From Druceiella hillmani (taxonomy: Eukaryota > Arthropoda > Insecta > Lepidoptera > Hepialidae): a DNA stretch of 64,000 bases. A model generated the notes under the pieces. It did no database searches. It was not told where the DNA came from and saw only the letters and a list, made by a program, of their open reading frames with translations. Each line of letters starts with the position of its first letter. The first letter of the stretch is position 1. Of the stretch, positions 23,290 to 34,039 are shown piece after piece. The stretch lies in contig JAYKKI010000061.1 of the NCBI GenBank assembly GCA_039881145.1, positions 10,018,001 to 10,082,000 on the forward strand. The letters are read 5' to 3'. The position numbers and the translations under genes were made by a program.

Positions 23290-23927
23290 AACCCTTATAA
23301 TGAAATTTGGTTGGTAGTCCATCTATCAGCGTTTCATTGCGGTGATGACTTCAAAAATGGTGTGGTTATGTAATTTGCTTGCTGCCATTTAGTTTTGGTA
23401 TCAAAAATATTTTTCATCTTTTTCTGGAGTTTCGCAAATAGAGGATTGAAGTGTTATATTTTCAACCAGGTTAACTAGAATCTCAAATGAAACGTCATCC
23501 CCAATATATCCTAAAACTCGTTTTATTTTCATTTCAATCTGAATAGTATTATTTGGAAATTAGCACAAATATACATAATTATTCACCCTACAGCCCATGA
23601 TTCAGTTTAATTTATTGTTAATGGTCGCAAAATTAAACTGGTTATTTAACTATTTATTATATGGAATATTCGGTAATTTTTAAATTTATTTTCTAATCAC
23701 AAAATTGAAGGTATTTTTATAAATAATATAAAAAATTTCTTGAACATGTGGCAAATTGTCACATTGTTAGTAATTTATAAGCGAAACCAAGAAATTGCTA
23801 TTCACGGAAAAACTTCGTTAGAGTACCCCTCGTAGACAATTTAAATGAATTTTATCACATTCCTTCCTAGCCAGAGTTGCGCTGCGCTCCAGTGATACTC
23901 GTAAGTAGTGTGTTTTTACATCATAGA
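23290..23927. other. Unassigned DNA left of the copia element
   Basis: No gene seen. The sequence directly left of the LTR does not match the sequence beyond 63420, so the large inverted repeat does not continue on this side of the copia element. Confidence 0.5.
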
Positions 23928-24050
23928 TGTTGTAATGTTAATATCCTAAATATGAGACTAGTGCTACCATCTATGTACAACAATGTGTAACTTTACTTTA
24001 CAATTAGTTAGTCGTTCTACTGCCTTTGTGTAAAACATTGTTTAATTATA
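23928..24050 (+). repeat. Copia 5' LTR
   Basis: Begins TGTTGTAATGTT and ends TTTAATTATA. It matches 28171-28293 with about four substitutions (CCT/CAA, GAGAC/GAAAC, CTACC/CTGCC). The ends are not the usual TG..CA; the 3' end is ..TATA. Confidence 0.93.
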
Positions 24051-24061
24051 GGTTATGGGCC
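24051..24061 (+). promoter_or_regulatory. Primer-binding site, copia type
   Basis: GGTTATGGGCC directly follows the 5' LTR. Drosophila copia uses the same sequence, complementary to an internal fragment of initiator Met-tRNA. This supports both the family and the LTR boundary. Confidence 0.8.
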
Positions 24062-24104
24062 TTACGCTCATAATTTCGCGTTACAATAGTTTTTTTTTGC
24101 AATA

Positions 24105-25015
24105 TTGTCCAGTGAAAAGGGCGTGATAGAACTGTATAGTGACAGACTGTTGTTATTTTGCCGTATTATCGCAGGGTACAAGATTAAGTGCATCGCAAAA
24201 ATTACTGCTAACTATCTTGTCAATGTGCCGAAGCTTACGGGGCGCGATAACTACAATGAATGGTGTTTCGCTGCGGAGAATTTTTTAATTCTTGAAGGCA
24301 TGAAACATTGTGTCAAGCCAGAATTAAATCAAGAAATAAAAACCGCAGATAACGAAAAAACAGAGCGAAATTGATTATGACGATCGACCCGTCATTATAC
24401 GTTCACATGAGAAATGTTTCATCATCCAAAGAATTATGGGAGAAGCTGAAACAATTATTCGATGACAGTGGATTTTCACGACGGATAAGTCTACTAAGGA
24501 ATTTGATTTCGATTCGCCGAGAGAATTGCAGTTCGATGACGTCTTACGTGACGCAGATTATTGATACAGCACAGAAACTCAGCGGAACAGGTTTTGAAAT
24601 CAACGATTTATGGACAGGATCATTGCAATTAGCGGGATTGCCTGATCGTTTTTCCCCTATGATCATGGCAATAGAGCATTTCGGCATTCCTATAACGGCA
24701 GATTCCATCAAAACAAAACTGTTGGATATGGATTTGGCAAGTCATGAAGAGAGTGAAGTTAGCGGTGCATTTGCTATTCAGTCTAAAAAGAAAAACAACA
24801 CAAATTTGTCTATGGCCAGAAAAAGTAATGTTGGTAGAACTGATATGCCAAATGTAAAACAGATAAAATGCTATCGCTGTAAACAAATCGGCCACTACAA
24901 AAGTCGGTGTAAAAACGAAAATAACTCGTCAAATCAGAAAAATAAGGAGAGAATGCAATCAAATGCTTTTAGCGCAGTGTTTTTGAATGGAAACTTCAAC
25001 AAAGATGAATGGTAT
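24105..25015 (+). pseudogene. Copia gag (capsid and nucleocapsid), frameshifted
   Basis: The capsid-like part reads YLVNVPKLTGRDNYNEWCFA, typical of copia Gag near its start, then SSKELWEKLKQLF. The zinc knuckle CYRCKQIGHYKSRC (CX2CX4HX4C) is at 24869-24910. A one-base indel in an A6 run at 24355-24360 splits the frame: the first part is read to 24374 and the rest from the codons before 24371. No in-frame ATG precedes the conserved region; an ATT codon just before ANYLVN probably replaced the original start. Gag would form the virus-like particle in the cytoplasm and bind element RNA. Confidence 0.88.
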
Positions 25016-25408
25016 ATCGACTCGGGCGCAAGTTTACACCTCACAGCCAATGAAAGTTGGGTTATGAATGCACAATATGAACAAAACAGAAAAATAATTG
25101 TTGCTAACAGTGAAAAGATGTCAATATTGTGTTCTGGAGATGTGAAAATTACGACTACAACAGAAAATCATGATTACGACATTGAAGTACGCAACGTATT
25201 ATGTGTACCAAGTCTGACAACAAACTTGTTATCAGTAAGCCAATTGATAATGAATGGTAACAATATCTCTTTTAACGAAAGTGGTTGCTCAGTTTACAAC
25301 AAAAAGAATGACTTGGTCGCCACAGCAGCGTTAGTCAATGGTGTGTATAAAGTTAATCTGCTAAAACAAGTTAGTTTAGCAGCATCAGTTGTGTCAGGAG
25401 TAACATAG
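24999..25408 (+). pseudogene. Copia aspartic protease
   Basis: It continues gag in the same frame. The active site WYIDSGASLHLT has the D-S-G-A triplet at 25019-25030, intact. It normally cleaves the Gag-Pol precursor. The frame stops at a TAG (25406) immediately before HRRLGH, where copia elements have Trp; this fits a TGG to TAG change that separates protease from integrase. Confidence 0.88.
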
Positions 25409-26266
25409 CATCGCAGATTAGGACACGTAAATAAAGATTATTTGAATCAGATGAAGAACGCCGTCCAAGGTATGTCACTTGATGAAAAAGTTGACATTAG
25501 CAAATCTTCCTGTTCCACATGCTGTGAAGGTAAACAATCCAGTTTACCGTTCAAGAGCACCGGTCACAGAAGCAGTAACTTACTAGATATTGTCCATACG
25601 GATATATGTGGACCTATGGAGAATGTGTCTATAGGTGGCTCAAGATACTTCTTGTTGTTTGTTGACGATCATAGTCGGATGACATTTGTTTATTTTCTGA
25701 AACACAAGAATGAGGCTTTGAAGTATTTCAAGATTTTTAAAGCTCAAGTGGAAAATGAAACAAAAAGAACAATCAAAGTATTAAGAAGTGATAATGAACT
25801 GGAGTTCTGCAGTAAAGAATTTGAAGATTACCTGAATAGTTTTGGCATGAAACATCAGAAGACCAATCCATACACTCCTCAACAAAATGGATTGTGTGAA
25901 CGATTCAATCGTACAATAGTAGAAAAAGCCAGATGTCTACTATTTGATGCAGGTTTAGGCAAAGAGTTCTGAGGTGAAGCCACGAATACTGCAGTGTATC
26001 TGCAGAATCGAATTGTGGCAGCAGCATTAAACAATAGAACCCCATATGAGCTGTGGACTGGCTCTAAACCTGATATAAGTAATATAAAAATCTTCGGAAG
26101 CACTGTTATGGTCCATGTTGCAAAAGAAAAGAGGAAGAAGTGGGCCAAGAAGTCGTCCAAATGTATTCTCATTGGATATCCAGATAATATAAAAGGATAC
26201 AGAGTATACAATCCAGAAACAAAGACTGTAACAACCAGCAGAGACGTGATCATCATCGAGAAGTAA
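25409..26266 (+). pseudogene. Copia integrase, interrupted by stops
   Basis: The zinc-binding HHCC region starts HRRLGH (25409) and continues with CSTC. The DDE core is recognisable: HTDICGPM (first Asp), RSDNELEF (second Asp; the usual GGEF is changed to ELEF) and QQNGLCERFNRT (catalytic Glu). TGA at 25970 stands where Trp of FWGEA is usual, and a further TAA lies at 26264; the frame is unchanged across all these stops. The downstream part contains NRTPYELWTGSKPD and FGS, the conserved C-terminal module. It would insert the cDNA; as it stands it is non-functional. Confidence 0.9.
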
Positions 26267-27394
26267 TCAAATCCTGAGCATCTCATCGAAGTGCAAGTTC
26301 AGAATGTTGATTCAGTGGGGAATAGAGAGAAGTCTGATGATCCCGAATCAAGATCTAGCCAAAGTTCGCCTGAGCAACATAAGAGTATGTCAACATCCAG
26401 TCAAAATGACTCTGAAAGTTTTTTAAACAGTTCACAGTCTGATGATGAGACATATGTTCCAAGCGACTATGAGGATGCAGACAGCACACTCGAAGAGGTT
26501 CAAGCGAATAGCCCACAATCGCGGCCTACAAGGACAAGGAAGGCACCAGAGAGATTTGGGTTATCTAACCTGTGTGTTGACAGTGAAACATATGACGATG
26601 CGGCTGGCTTGTCAGTACATGATGCATTGAATGGACCGGAGAGGGAGCAGTGGCAGTCGGCAATACAAGAAGAGTTACAGTGTTTTAAAGAAAATGATGC
26701 GTGGGAGTTAAGTGAAGCTCCAAAAGATGGTAGAGTTGTACAGTGCAAGTGGGTGCTTCATAAAAAATACGATAGTGAGAATAAAGTTCGTTTTCGTGCG
26801 CGATTAGTAGCTAAAGGTTTTTCGCAAATCAAAGGTGTGGACTTTACAGAAACTTTTTCTCCAGTAGTGAGACATACCACTTTGAGGTTACTTTTTGCAT
26901 TGTCAGTAAAACTAGGTTTAAGTACTACACATCTAGATGTAACAACTGCCTTCTTGAATGGTACTCTTGAGGAAAGTATTTATAAGCAAATACCAAAAGG
27001 TTTTTCTGAAAAACCTAAGAATGGTCAGGTACTTTAATTAAAAAAGGCCATTTATGGATTAAAACAGTCCTCAAGAGCATGGAACAAGAAAGTAGATGAG
27101 TGTTTATTAAATATGAATTATACTCAATCAAAGATAGAACCATGTATGTATACAAAAATGCAAGATCAATTGAAAACTATTGTAACATTATTTGTTGACG
27201 ATTTCTTTATTTTCTCAAATGATATTTCTGAGACAAAAATTTTGAAGCAAATGTTAGCTAGTCAGTTTAAAATTAAAGACTTAGGAGAAATAAAGAAGTG
27301 TCTTGGAGTAAATGTAAATGTTGATAAATCTGAGCAAACAGTGACCTTAAGTCAAAGAGATTATATTGATCAGCTGTTGCATAAGTTAATATGA
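26267..27394 (+). pseudogene. Copia reverse transcriptase with N-terminal linker
   Basis: A Ser/Glu/Asp-rich linker (about 26290-26560) leads into the RT. Recognisable blocks are WELSEAPKDGRVVQCKWVLH, the KARLVAKGF-like RARLVAKGFSQ, the LDVTTAFLNGTLEE catalytic-Asp block, KAIYGLKQSSRAWN, and FVDD at 27191-27202 (usually YVDD). A TAA at 27035 interrupts just before LKKAIYGLKQ, and the frame shifts near 27385 before NMSQCKPVRTPME. Catalytic Asp residues are present, so the damage is recent and limited. Confidence 0.92.
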
Positions 27395-28134
27395 GTCAAT
27401 GCAAACCTGTTAGAACACCAATGGAGCTTAAGTTAAATTTATCTAATAATGAGCATTGTATAGATAATGTTCCATATCAGCAAATCATAGGAAGTTTAAT
27501 GTATCTGGCTGTATTGACGAGACCTGATATTGTATATGCAGTAGCCTTTTTAAGTCAATTTAATAACTGTTTTTCCAAAGAGCATTGTGCCCATGTAAAG
27601 CGATTATTGAGATATTTAAAATATACTACAAGTTACGGTCTGAAGTATTCAGCTGAAGGAAGCTCAATATTGGAAGGTTTTGTAGATTCTGATTGGGGAG
27701 GGAACGAAATTGATAGGAGATCATACACTGGAATTTGTTTTACTTTATCAGGCTGTGTAATATCATGGGAAACAAAAAAACAGAAAACTGTTACCCTGTC
27801 TAGTAGTGAAGCAGAATATATGGCAATTACAGAAGCTTGCAAAGAAGCAGTTTACTTAAGAAATTTGTTATATTAAATTACACAAAAATATTATACTATT
27901 GATATTTTTAATGACAACCAAAGTGCACAAAAGTTGACTGTTAATCCAGTTTTTCACAAAAGAACCAAGCACATAGACATTAGATATCATTTTTGTAGAG
28001 AATGTGGTGCAAATAATATTGTGAATGTTAAGTATTTACCAACGGCTGAAATGCCTGCAGATTTGTTCACCAAAAGTTTATGTTCTGTTAAACATTATAA
28101 ATTTTTAGATATGTTAGGTGTACAAATTGTTTAA
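27391..28134 (+). pseudogene. Copia RNase H and Pol C-terminus
   Basis: GSLMYLAVLTRPDI, then VDSDWGGNEIDRRSYTG (RNase H first Asp), SWETKKQKTVTLSSSEAEY (catalytic Glu) and, after a TAA at 27874 replacing a likely Glu codon, NDNQSAQKL, KRTKHIDIRYHF and LPTAEMPADLFTK, the standard end of copia Pol. Stop at 28132-28134, 26 nt before the polypurine tract. Confidence 0.92.
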
Positions 28135-28160
28135 ATTTTAGTTTAGGCATATTATTAGAT

Positions 28161-28170
28161 ATAGTGGGAG
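28161..28170 (+). promoter_or_regulatory. Polypurine tract
   Basis: ATAGTGGGAG directly precedes the 3' LTR, the expected position for plus-strand priming. Confidence 0.75.
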
Positions 28171-28293
28171 TGTTGTAATGTTAATATCAAAAATATGAAA
28201 CTAGTGCTGCCATCTATGTACAACAATGTGTAACTTTACTTTACAATTAGTTAGTCGTTCTACTGCCTTTGTGTAAAACATTGTTTAATTATA
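28171..28293 (+). repeat. Copia 3' LTR
   Basis: Partner of 23928-24050. Its right end is exactly where homology with the right arm of the large inverted repeat starts. Confidence 0.93.
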
Positions 28294-28593
28294 AATAGCT
28301 TTAATAGACAGCAACTTTAAAGGATTTAAAAGTCAGCCAAAATAATTTTAAAACTTCCGTGACTCAAGTGTGTGGGAAGTTTTTAAATTGTTTCTTTCTA
28401 TATCAAGAAATGTCATATTCAGTAAATAGAAAAAAAAAATTGCCTTAAACATTTACAGGGCTATGCTCATTATCTGAAACAAACACTATTATTGATTAAA
28501 AATTGAAAAGATCTTATTTCGCTTTTTTGTAATAATATGCAGAACGCTTTAAGTATTTAAGTATATATTACATATTGAGTTAATATGTTGCTA

Positions 28594-28640
28594 GCTTCTA
28601 CTCGCGGGTCCGCCCGCGTGGTATAGGAAAACGTAGATAG
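28594..28640 (+). repeat. SINE-like end
   Basis: GCTAGCTTCTACTCGCGGGT then CCGCCCGCGTGG resembles the start of abundant lepidopteran short repeats (GCTTTTGC-CGCGG-TTCGC-CGCGTGG). The mirror copy lies at 63070-63118 in the other arm, so it predates the duplication. Confidence 0.5.
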
Positions 28641-28944
28641 CTTTTTGGCAGTGCCAGCGAGACGTGGTGCTGTAAGGGCTCATATGCACCAGGCTGTTAG
28701 CCGCAACGTGGCATTTATCAGCTAGTAACGTAATAAGGTCGAAGTGACAGTATAATGGTTTGGGGCGTGCCTCTTTTATGAACAATTTCAGGGGATGGTA
28801 CAAATCGCGAAAGTCAGTTTAACATTATTTGTATTACAGTATGCGCATCGAAGAAGTTTTGGTTGTTACATACATGTGTACAGTCGTTATAATAGCCATA
28901 AAATTGAAATAAAAGAACACTGGTTACGCCTATTATTACAAATT

Positions 28945-29900
28945 CTGCGGTGGTGGCTCAGTGTTATAGCTGTAAGTATTCAGGCAATTTTTTGAAGTCT
29001 CTCACTGGAGATAAGAAGAATAAGCGATATTCATCATATTCCGCAAATTTTTTTTCTAAATTCTTATTTAAAATACCAACTCCTTGGATTTTGATATCAT
29101 CTTCTTTATACATACTTCTGTTTCTTGTTAACTACGGCTTGTCCCAGGGTAAACTTTCTGATTAGTCGTTTCACTTCTTAGGAATACTACTCTTAGTATC
29201 ATTAATCGAAAATGTTGCGTTCAGCATAACAGGTTGTTGAAACTTATGCACGGAGTTCCATTCCTCTCTGCATAATTACTCATATTCTCTTTTTATTTTA
29301 ATTCTTTAATAAAACTGTTACATATATTTTCAAGTTTTTTTGGAATTTGTGACGTGTAAAATTTTGTTTATAAATTCAGAATTTTAGTTAGTGCTATTAA
29401 ATAAATAGTGAGACAAATATGTGCTGCCGAATGAAGATAATTTAAAGAATGTTGCTAACAAATTTTTTGAAAAAGTCAATCTTCCAAACTACTTAGGAGC
29501 GATCAACGGAAAACATAACAATAAAACAGAGGTTTTATGTGTGATAACTATAAAAACCATTTTCTCTAGCTTTTGTTTTTGATAGTAACAATCAATTTAT
29601 TGCAATTGACGTTGGTGCATTCCAACAATTTGGAGCTTCATCTATATTCCATAGTATTTTAGAAGAAAAAAAATGATAATAATACCAATATCAAAAAAAC
29701 AGCATTATACCAATTCCCTACATGTTTGTGGAAGATGAGACGTTTGGTTTGTATGTAAATTTATTGAGTTCTTACGCAACAAACAATTTAAATGAGACAA
29801 AAAAAACTTTTATTTACAGACACTGTAGAGCTAGACAATAGACAATATGTATAGTATTCTTTTGGGTATATTAGTAAATAAATAACGAATTTTTCATATG
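28945..29900 (+). mobile_element. PIF/Harbinger DNA transposon remnant (left arm only)
   Basis: About 950 bp with no counterpart in the right arm, where the sequence runs directly from about 62660 to 62760. It contains the decayed nuclease described at 29410-29830. Terminal repeats and the expected 3-bp TTA/TAA duplication were not identified with confidence. Confidence 0.5.
29410..29830 (+). pseudogene. HARBI1-like nuclease fragment
   Basis: The fragmented plus-strand translation gives FFEKVNLPNYLGAINGKH, then an Ala/Phe-rich block ending FIAIDVGAFQQFGASSIFHS in a second frame, then FPYMFVEDETFGLY and the NLNETKKTFIYRHCRAR block. These correspond to the G-A-I-D-G-K-H, D-V-G-x-x-G..SD and V-G-D-E-A-F blocks of Harbinger DDE nucleases, whose catalytic acidic residues sit in them. 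The DGKH Asp has become Asn and at least two frameshifts occur, so it is inactive. Confidence 0.6.
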
Positions 29901-30359
29901 CTGCTAAATGTTAATATTGAACTGCCTGAATATGTAAATTAAGTTTCTTGCATTTCACATAAGTTTGTGAGAGATAGAGATAGATATATCTTTGAAGATT
30001 CACTTACTTGCTCTCTATCAGAAAACATTTCGCAACGCAAATTAAGAAAAAGCAATAAGAATGGATTACGATATTGCAATCTATTGCAGAGTATCTTGTG
30101 ATATTTGGCAATTAAACTGCATAATAAAGACTTTTATGTAATAAGAAAATCAATTCTCATTATAAAACTTTTTTAAATATTTTCTTGGATAAGTGTTCTT
30201 AATAAGTTTTTTTTTCTTATTCTTATTATTGCCACCGTAAATATTTACTATTTCTTCCCACTGCTTTTTTTCAATTGATTAGAATACTGTTCAATTTCGC
30301 TGTTCTAAATTGATTCTGTTAGCTTTATTTCACAAACAATTTTTTTGTACCAAATTCAA

Positions 30360-30450
30360 ATAACTACTCATAACGTAGGTCTGACGCAAACTAAACCGCT
30401 TAGTATACGTGACGTCAATGACGGCACATCGCTTGGTGAAACACCACAAA
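30360..30450. promoter_or_regulatory. Conserved block with TGACGTCA, left copy
   Basis: GTAGGTCTGACGCAAACTAA ... TATACGTGACGTCAATGACGGC ... CTTGGTGAAACACCAC is nearly identical to the reverse complement of 62255-62345, while flanks differ more. It includes a full palindromic CRE-type octamer TGACGTCA. Regulatory function is inferred only. Confidence 0.4.
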
Positions 30451-31890
30451 TTTGTTCACCACGTAAACCTGGGACGTGTCGTTACTTAATGTGTTTGCTT
30501 TATAAATTTCATATAAAAATGCACACGCGAAATATACAGTATCAAAGAAAATTTGTAGCAAAATATATTTACTAGCCAAGAGTAATTGCTATTTATTTTC
30601 ATAAGAATTTATGTTTTCACAATAAACATCCAGCAATACAACGTTCAGTAATAATAATTTTGTTTATCATTAAAATGTTGATTGTGTGTTAACTTTAGAC
30701 AATAGGTACACGTTGCCGCGAAACCTTCCTAAAATTTTGATAAAACATGATATTTTTGCTGTGCGTATTTTTTTAGTGTTTTTATTCATTTATCTGATCC
30801 AAAACCCGTATTGCGTATGATTAAAAGTTTTATGGATCGTTTATGGTCAAGATGCTACATCTCGAAAATGTAGGGAAATTATTTTCTAGAATGAACTGTA
30901 AAATTTTTAATTTAATTATTTTAAAGTAGGTTTTTGCTAGGAATATTTTTTTCACCACATCCTGAAGGGATTTCTTTCTATTTTAAAATGTTATTTATAT
31001 TTTACGCTGTGTTTAATTACAAAATTTCCTCGCTTATTACATAACAAAATCCGTTCTTTTCTTCAATTTCAAACTGAATAAGTGTCTGTCGTTCTGCCAA
31101 TCTCTCTTATTATTTCCATAGTTTTAATACATTTTGTTACAAAAAATATACTTTTCGAAATAGCCAGAAAGTACATAATTACAATCGTTTACTTTTTTGA
31201 TCAAAATCTTGGGGTTATCATCTTCGATTCGCTCCCCATGTTATACTTCTTTTAACATTTTAAAGTTAAATAAAGAAAATTTAATAAAATAGTAAGTTTC
31301 TGAATAGTTTCGACGATCAAAAGTAATTTCCTCTTCTACCCTTTTTTAACTCAATTAAAATGGAAAATGTCTTACATATACCTCTATTAACTTCTTCCTT
31401 TGGTGAATATGCAAAAACATGCTTTTTATTATATTTTCGTGATAAATTTTTGTGTATTTTCATTCAAATTATCAATGGATCGATCAATTTCGATGCGATT
31501 TTTCAAATTAAAAAGGAATATTCTTTCATAGACAATTAGTTTTGAGAAATTGATCGTGATTTGGATTGAAATAATATATAATTTAAATCCAACGCATGTC
31601 GACCAATGTTAAAAATATGCTGATGTTTTGTGAATAAAGTCTTAATATAATTATGAGAAATATTTAAAAAAAAATAATTTTACCTTATCGTTGTCTAGTA
31701 TGCTTCGGCTTAAGCTCATGATCGATGATTGATTTAGTACGCGGTTTTGAAAATCGCGTCATTTTGTGTCAACACAAAAGGTGATCGACGTGCGAGTAAG
31801 ATAGTACTCAGTCAAGTTAGATAGTGTACATATATAATTCTATACCGTATGTTTACCTCTATAAATATTCAATATTTTGTAAATGTTGAC
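30451..31890. other. Arm sequence without recognisable genes
   Basis: This part aligns to 61080-62230 in inverse orientation, with small indels (for example about 45 extra bases near 31765-31810). No frame is shared between the arms in a way that suggests coding. Confidence 0.6.
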
Positions 31891-31899
31891 AACGTATGA

Positions 31900-32265
31900 A
31901 TGGTGCCAGGATTTAGTAGCTGCATATTACAAATTAAAAACAAAAAGAAGACGCCCTAACGTGTGGACAAAATCATGGTTGCAATTCAGGCAGAGATGGC
32001 CTCATACTAACTTGACAAGGGGTTCGATGAAATAGTATTCTTAAAAAACAGATATTTATTTAATTATATTGATTAGTACAAGAATAAAAGTGACTTGTGT
32101 CACTACGAATATTAAATCCGGTCTGGCGTTAGGTCAGATTTATGTTTATCATAAAAATAATGCATTTCGTATCGGATTGCTTTACTCACACAATCCCTGA
32201 GAACCACTGGTTCGTCTGCAATATATTCATAATGCTGTTCGTGGGAAGGAGTGTTTGTGACAGCC
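31900..32265 (-). repeat. Candidate errantivirus 3' LTR, left copy
   Basis: On the minus strand a purine tract CGGGGGTGGGTGGGC precedes TGTCACAAACACTCC, which could be polypurine tract and LTR start. A polyadenylation-like AATAAATA follows 160 bp later. The same block occurs at 60675-61070 in the right arm. No 5' LTR partner was found at 36-38 kb, so the boundaries are provisional. Confidence 0.35.
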
Positions 32266-32464
32266 CACCCACCCCCGACAAGATGAAACATCATCCTTTA
32301 AAATCATGTTGAATTAAGAAATAGCAGAAACAGGGTGAGATTCGTAAAAGACTTGAAAATAATAAAATCGTATTAATAATAATAATATTGATTAGATCTA
32401 ATTACAAATAGTATTATAATTATAACAAATTTTAATTTAAACTAAGATTAGCCAACATATTACT

Positions 32465-33512
32465 TTATATTTCTTTTCGATGGAACTGGCAAAGACGTAG
32501 TATATATTCCATCTTCATTATCAGGTTCAACTCCTAGAATAGTTTCGTGTTTTGAATTTTGTTTTTTATTATTTTTACATTGACTACACAATTTGATACA
32601 TTACTTAGTAGGATTTTTACGACATAGAAATCTTCTACTTTTAAATAACAAACAAAAGCAATTGAAGCTATAATAACATAGGTAAGAGATAGATAATGAT
32701 AACTATATTTCTGTAAATGAGAGGGATTTTTGAGTTGCTATTAATGAATGCTAACTTGCAAGAGAGAGTCAAAATTATTCCTAGTAGTTAATTTAACGAA
32801 TGGTAAATAAGGTAATATTTTATTAATTCATGATCTTATGCAACATCCCTCTTCAGTTAGGTTAAAGTTTGAAATAAAATTAGTAAGATTAGAAATGTAA
32901 GTATCATTTCAACTGGAAAAGTTTAGTGTTTTGTAAAATGCTTTGCAATTTTTGGGCAATTCAATTATACCTGTACCGATTAGTATTACATCCTAATTAT
33001 AAGTATCAGAATCACAACTAATATGCATCTTATTAGGTTCTGATTGAACATATATCCATCTATTATTACTTATTCTATGAAACAAATCGACAGAGCCATA
33101 TATCAGTTTATTTTCACAAAACTTCAGTAGCTTATTGATAATTTCGGTTAATATTGTTATTTCACATGTAGGATTTGCCATTGTAGAATAAACATTGTCT
33201 AATGCACACACCAAAGACTTCTCACGTACCACTTTACAATTATTAATGTCCTTGAACTGTGAGTAAAATATGTGATCAGCTGTTATTGCCATATATGGAG
33301 AGTAAGGGGTGATGAGAGCGTATCAGGTGTCGTTATATCATACGGAACTGGTAAAAGTACAACATTGTAAAGATTGTAAACATTAGAAAGTACAAGCGGG
33401 ATATTAATAAATATAATTATTTTATTTAAATGGTAGTAACGTATCAAGGTGGATAAATCAATTAATTCAGGGGAGTAACAGAAATTGGAAAATCATAATG
33501 TTTAGATAAATT
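32465..33512 (-). pseudogene. Env-like gene, C-terminal half (errantivirus)
   Basis: The frame 33292-32993 contains a Cys-spaced block (ANPTCEIT ... KFCENKLIYGSVDLFH ... NNRWIYVQSEPNKMHISC) typical of the ectodomain end of errantivirus Env, an F-like class I fusion glycoprotein. Further on, in broken frames, comes a hydrophobic segment (YVIIASIAFVCYL) fitting the transmembrane anchor, and a short tail ending near 32465. The upstream part 33300-33512 reads as the preceding F-like region, ending abruptly at the integrase junction. Several stops are present. The protein would sit in the membrane of the particle; this copy is dead. Confidence 0.7.
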
Positions 33513-33990
33513 ACTTGGTCGGTAACGATCATTCTGGAGATTCCGATATGAGATATTAAATGAACAAGGCGGTGAGCTGTTTCTTCAGCGGAACATGCGG
33601 ACATAGGAAAAGCCTGAGTTTCAGGAAATGGACTGACAAGATGTAAAAATAGTTTTTCATTGGACCTAGATGCAGAGGATGTTATGATTATAGGAGCTCG
33701 GTTTGTTTGACGAAGTGGCTTGTTGATCTGGAAAGCTTCACATTATCTTAAATAAAATTCTACGTCTTGGAGCCTATTTTTCCACCAGTACATAGATTTT
33801 AAACGATTCCTGGGTGACCAGCACTTGGCGATTTTCCTTAAGGATTCTTTTGACTTCGTCGGCGCTAGTATAGGACATAGAATTATGATAAATATTTATT
33901 TCATTACCTGAATTGTGAAAGAGGATATTCAACATATTTTGGTGAATTAAATTTTATTATAAGGGTGAATTAAATTTTATTAAAATCTGA
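33513..33990 (-). pseudogene. Ty3/gypsy integrase, N-terminal part (left arm)
   Basis: The minus strand contains decayed integrase leading to SHIGISRMIVTD (the block with the second catalytic Asp). The sequence then joins directly to env at about 33515. About 45 bp at this edge are shared with the start of the right-arm integrase fragment (59506-59552). A short direct repeat (GGTGAATTAAATTTTATTA twice) is present at 33940-33980. Confidence 0.6.
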
Positions 33991-34039
33991 AATAGCAAAG
34001 TTATTTTTCTTCTATTAACCAATAATGAATCATAATAAT

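Larger units (their letters stand above)
23928..28293 (+). mobile_element. Ty1/copia LTR retrotransposon, nearly complete
   Basis: 4366 bp bounded by two 123-bp LTRs. Order: LTR, primer-binding site, gag with zinc knuckle, protease, integrase, RT, RNase H, polypurine tract, LTR. Integrase before RT defines the Copia class. The LTRs differ at about 4 of 123 positions, so the insertion is moderately young. I count at least seven lesions: a frameshift in the A6 run at 24355-24360, stops at 25406, 25970, 26264, 27035 and 27874, and a frameshift near 27385. No clean 5-bp target-site duplication is visible (ATAGA before, AATAG after). Confidence 0.95.

Noticed and set aside
25879..26286. 135-codon minus-strand frame across the copia integrase
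   Set aside because: It is an antisense shadow of a well-supported plus-strand pol gene.
32112..32294. 60-codon frame with a counterpart at 60586-60828 in the other arm
   Set aside because: Both arms share the frame only because the DNA is duplicated. Amino-acid changes are frequent and the region looks like an LTR, so there is no sign of coding constraint.
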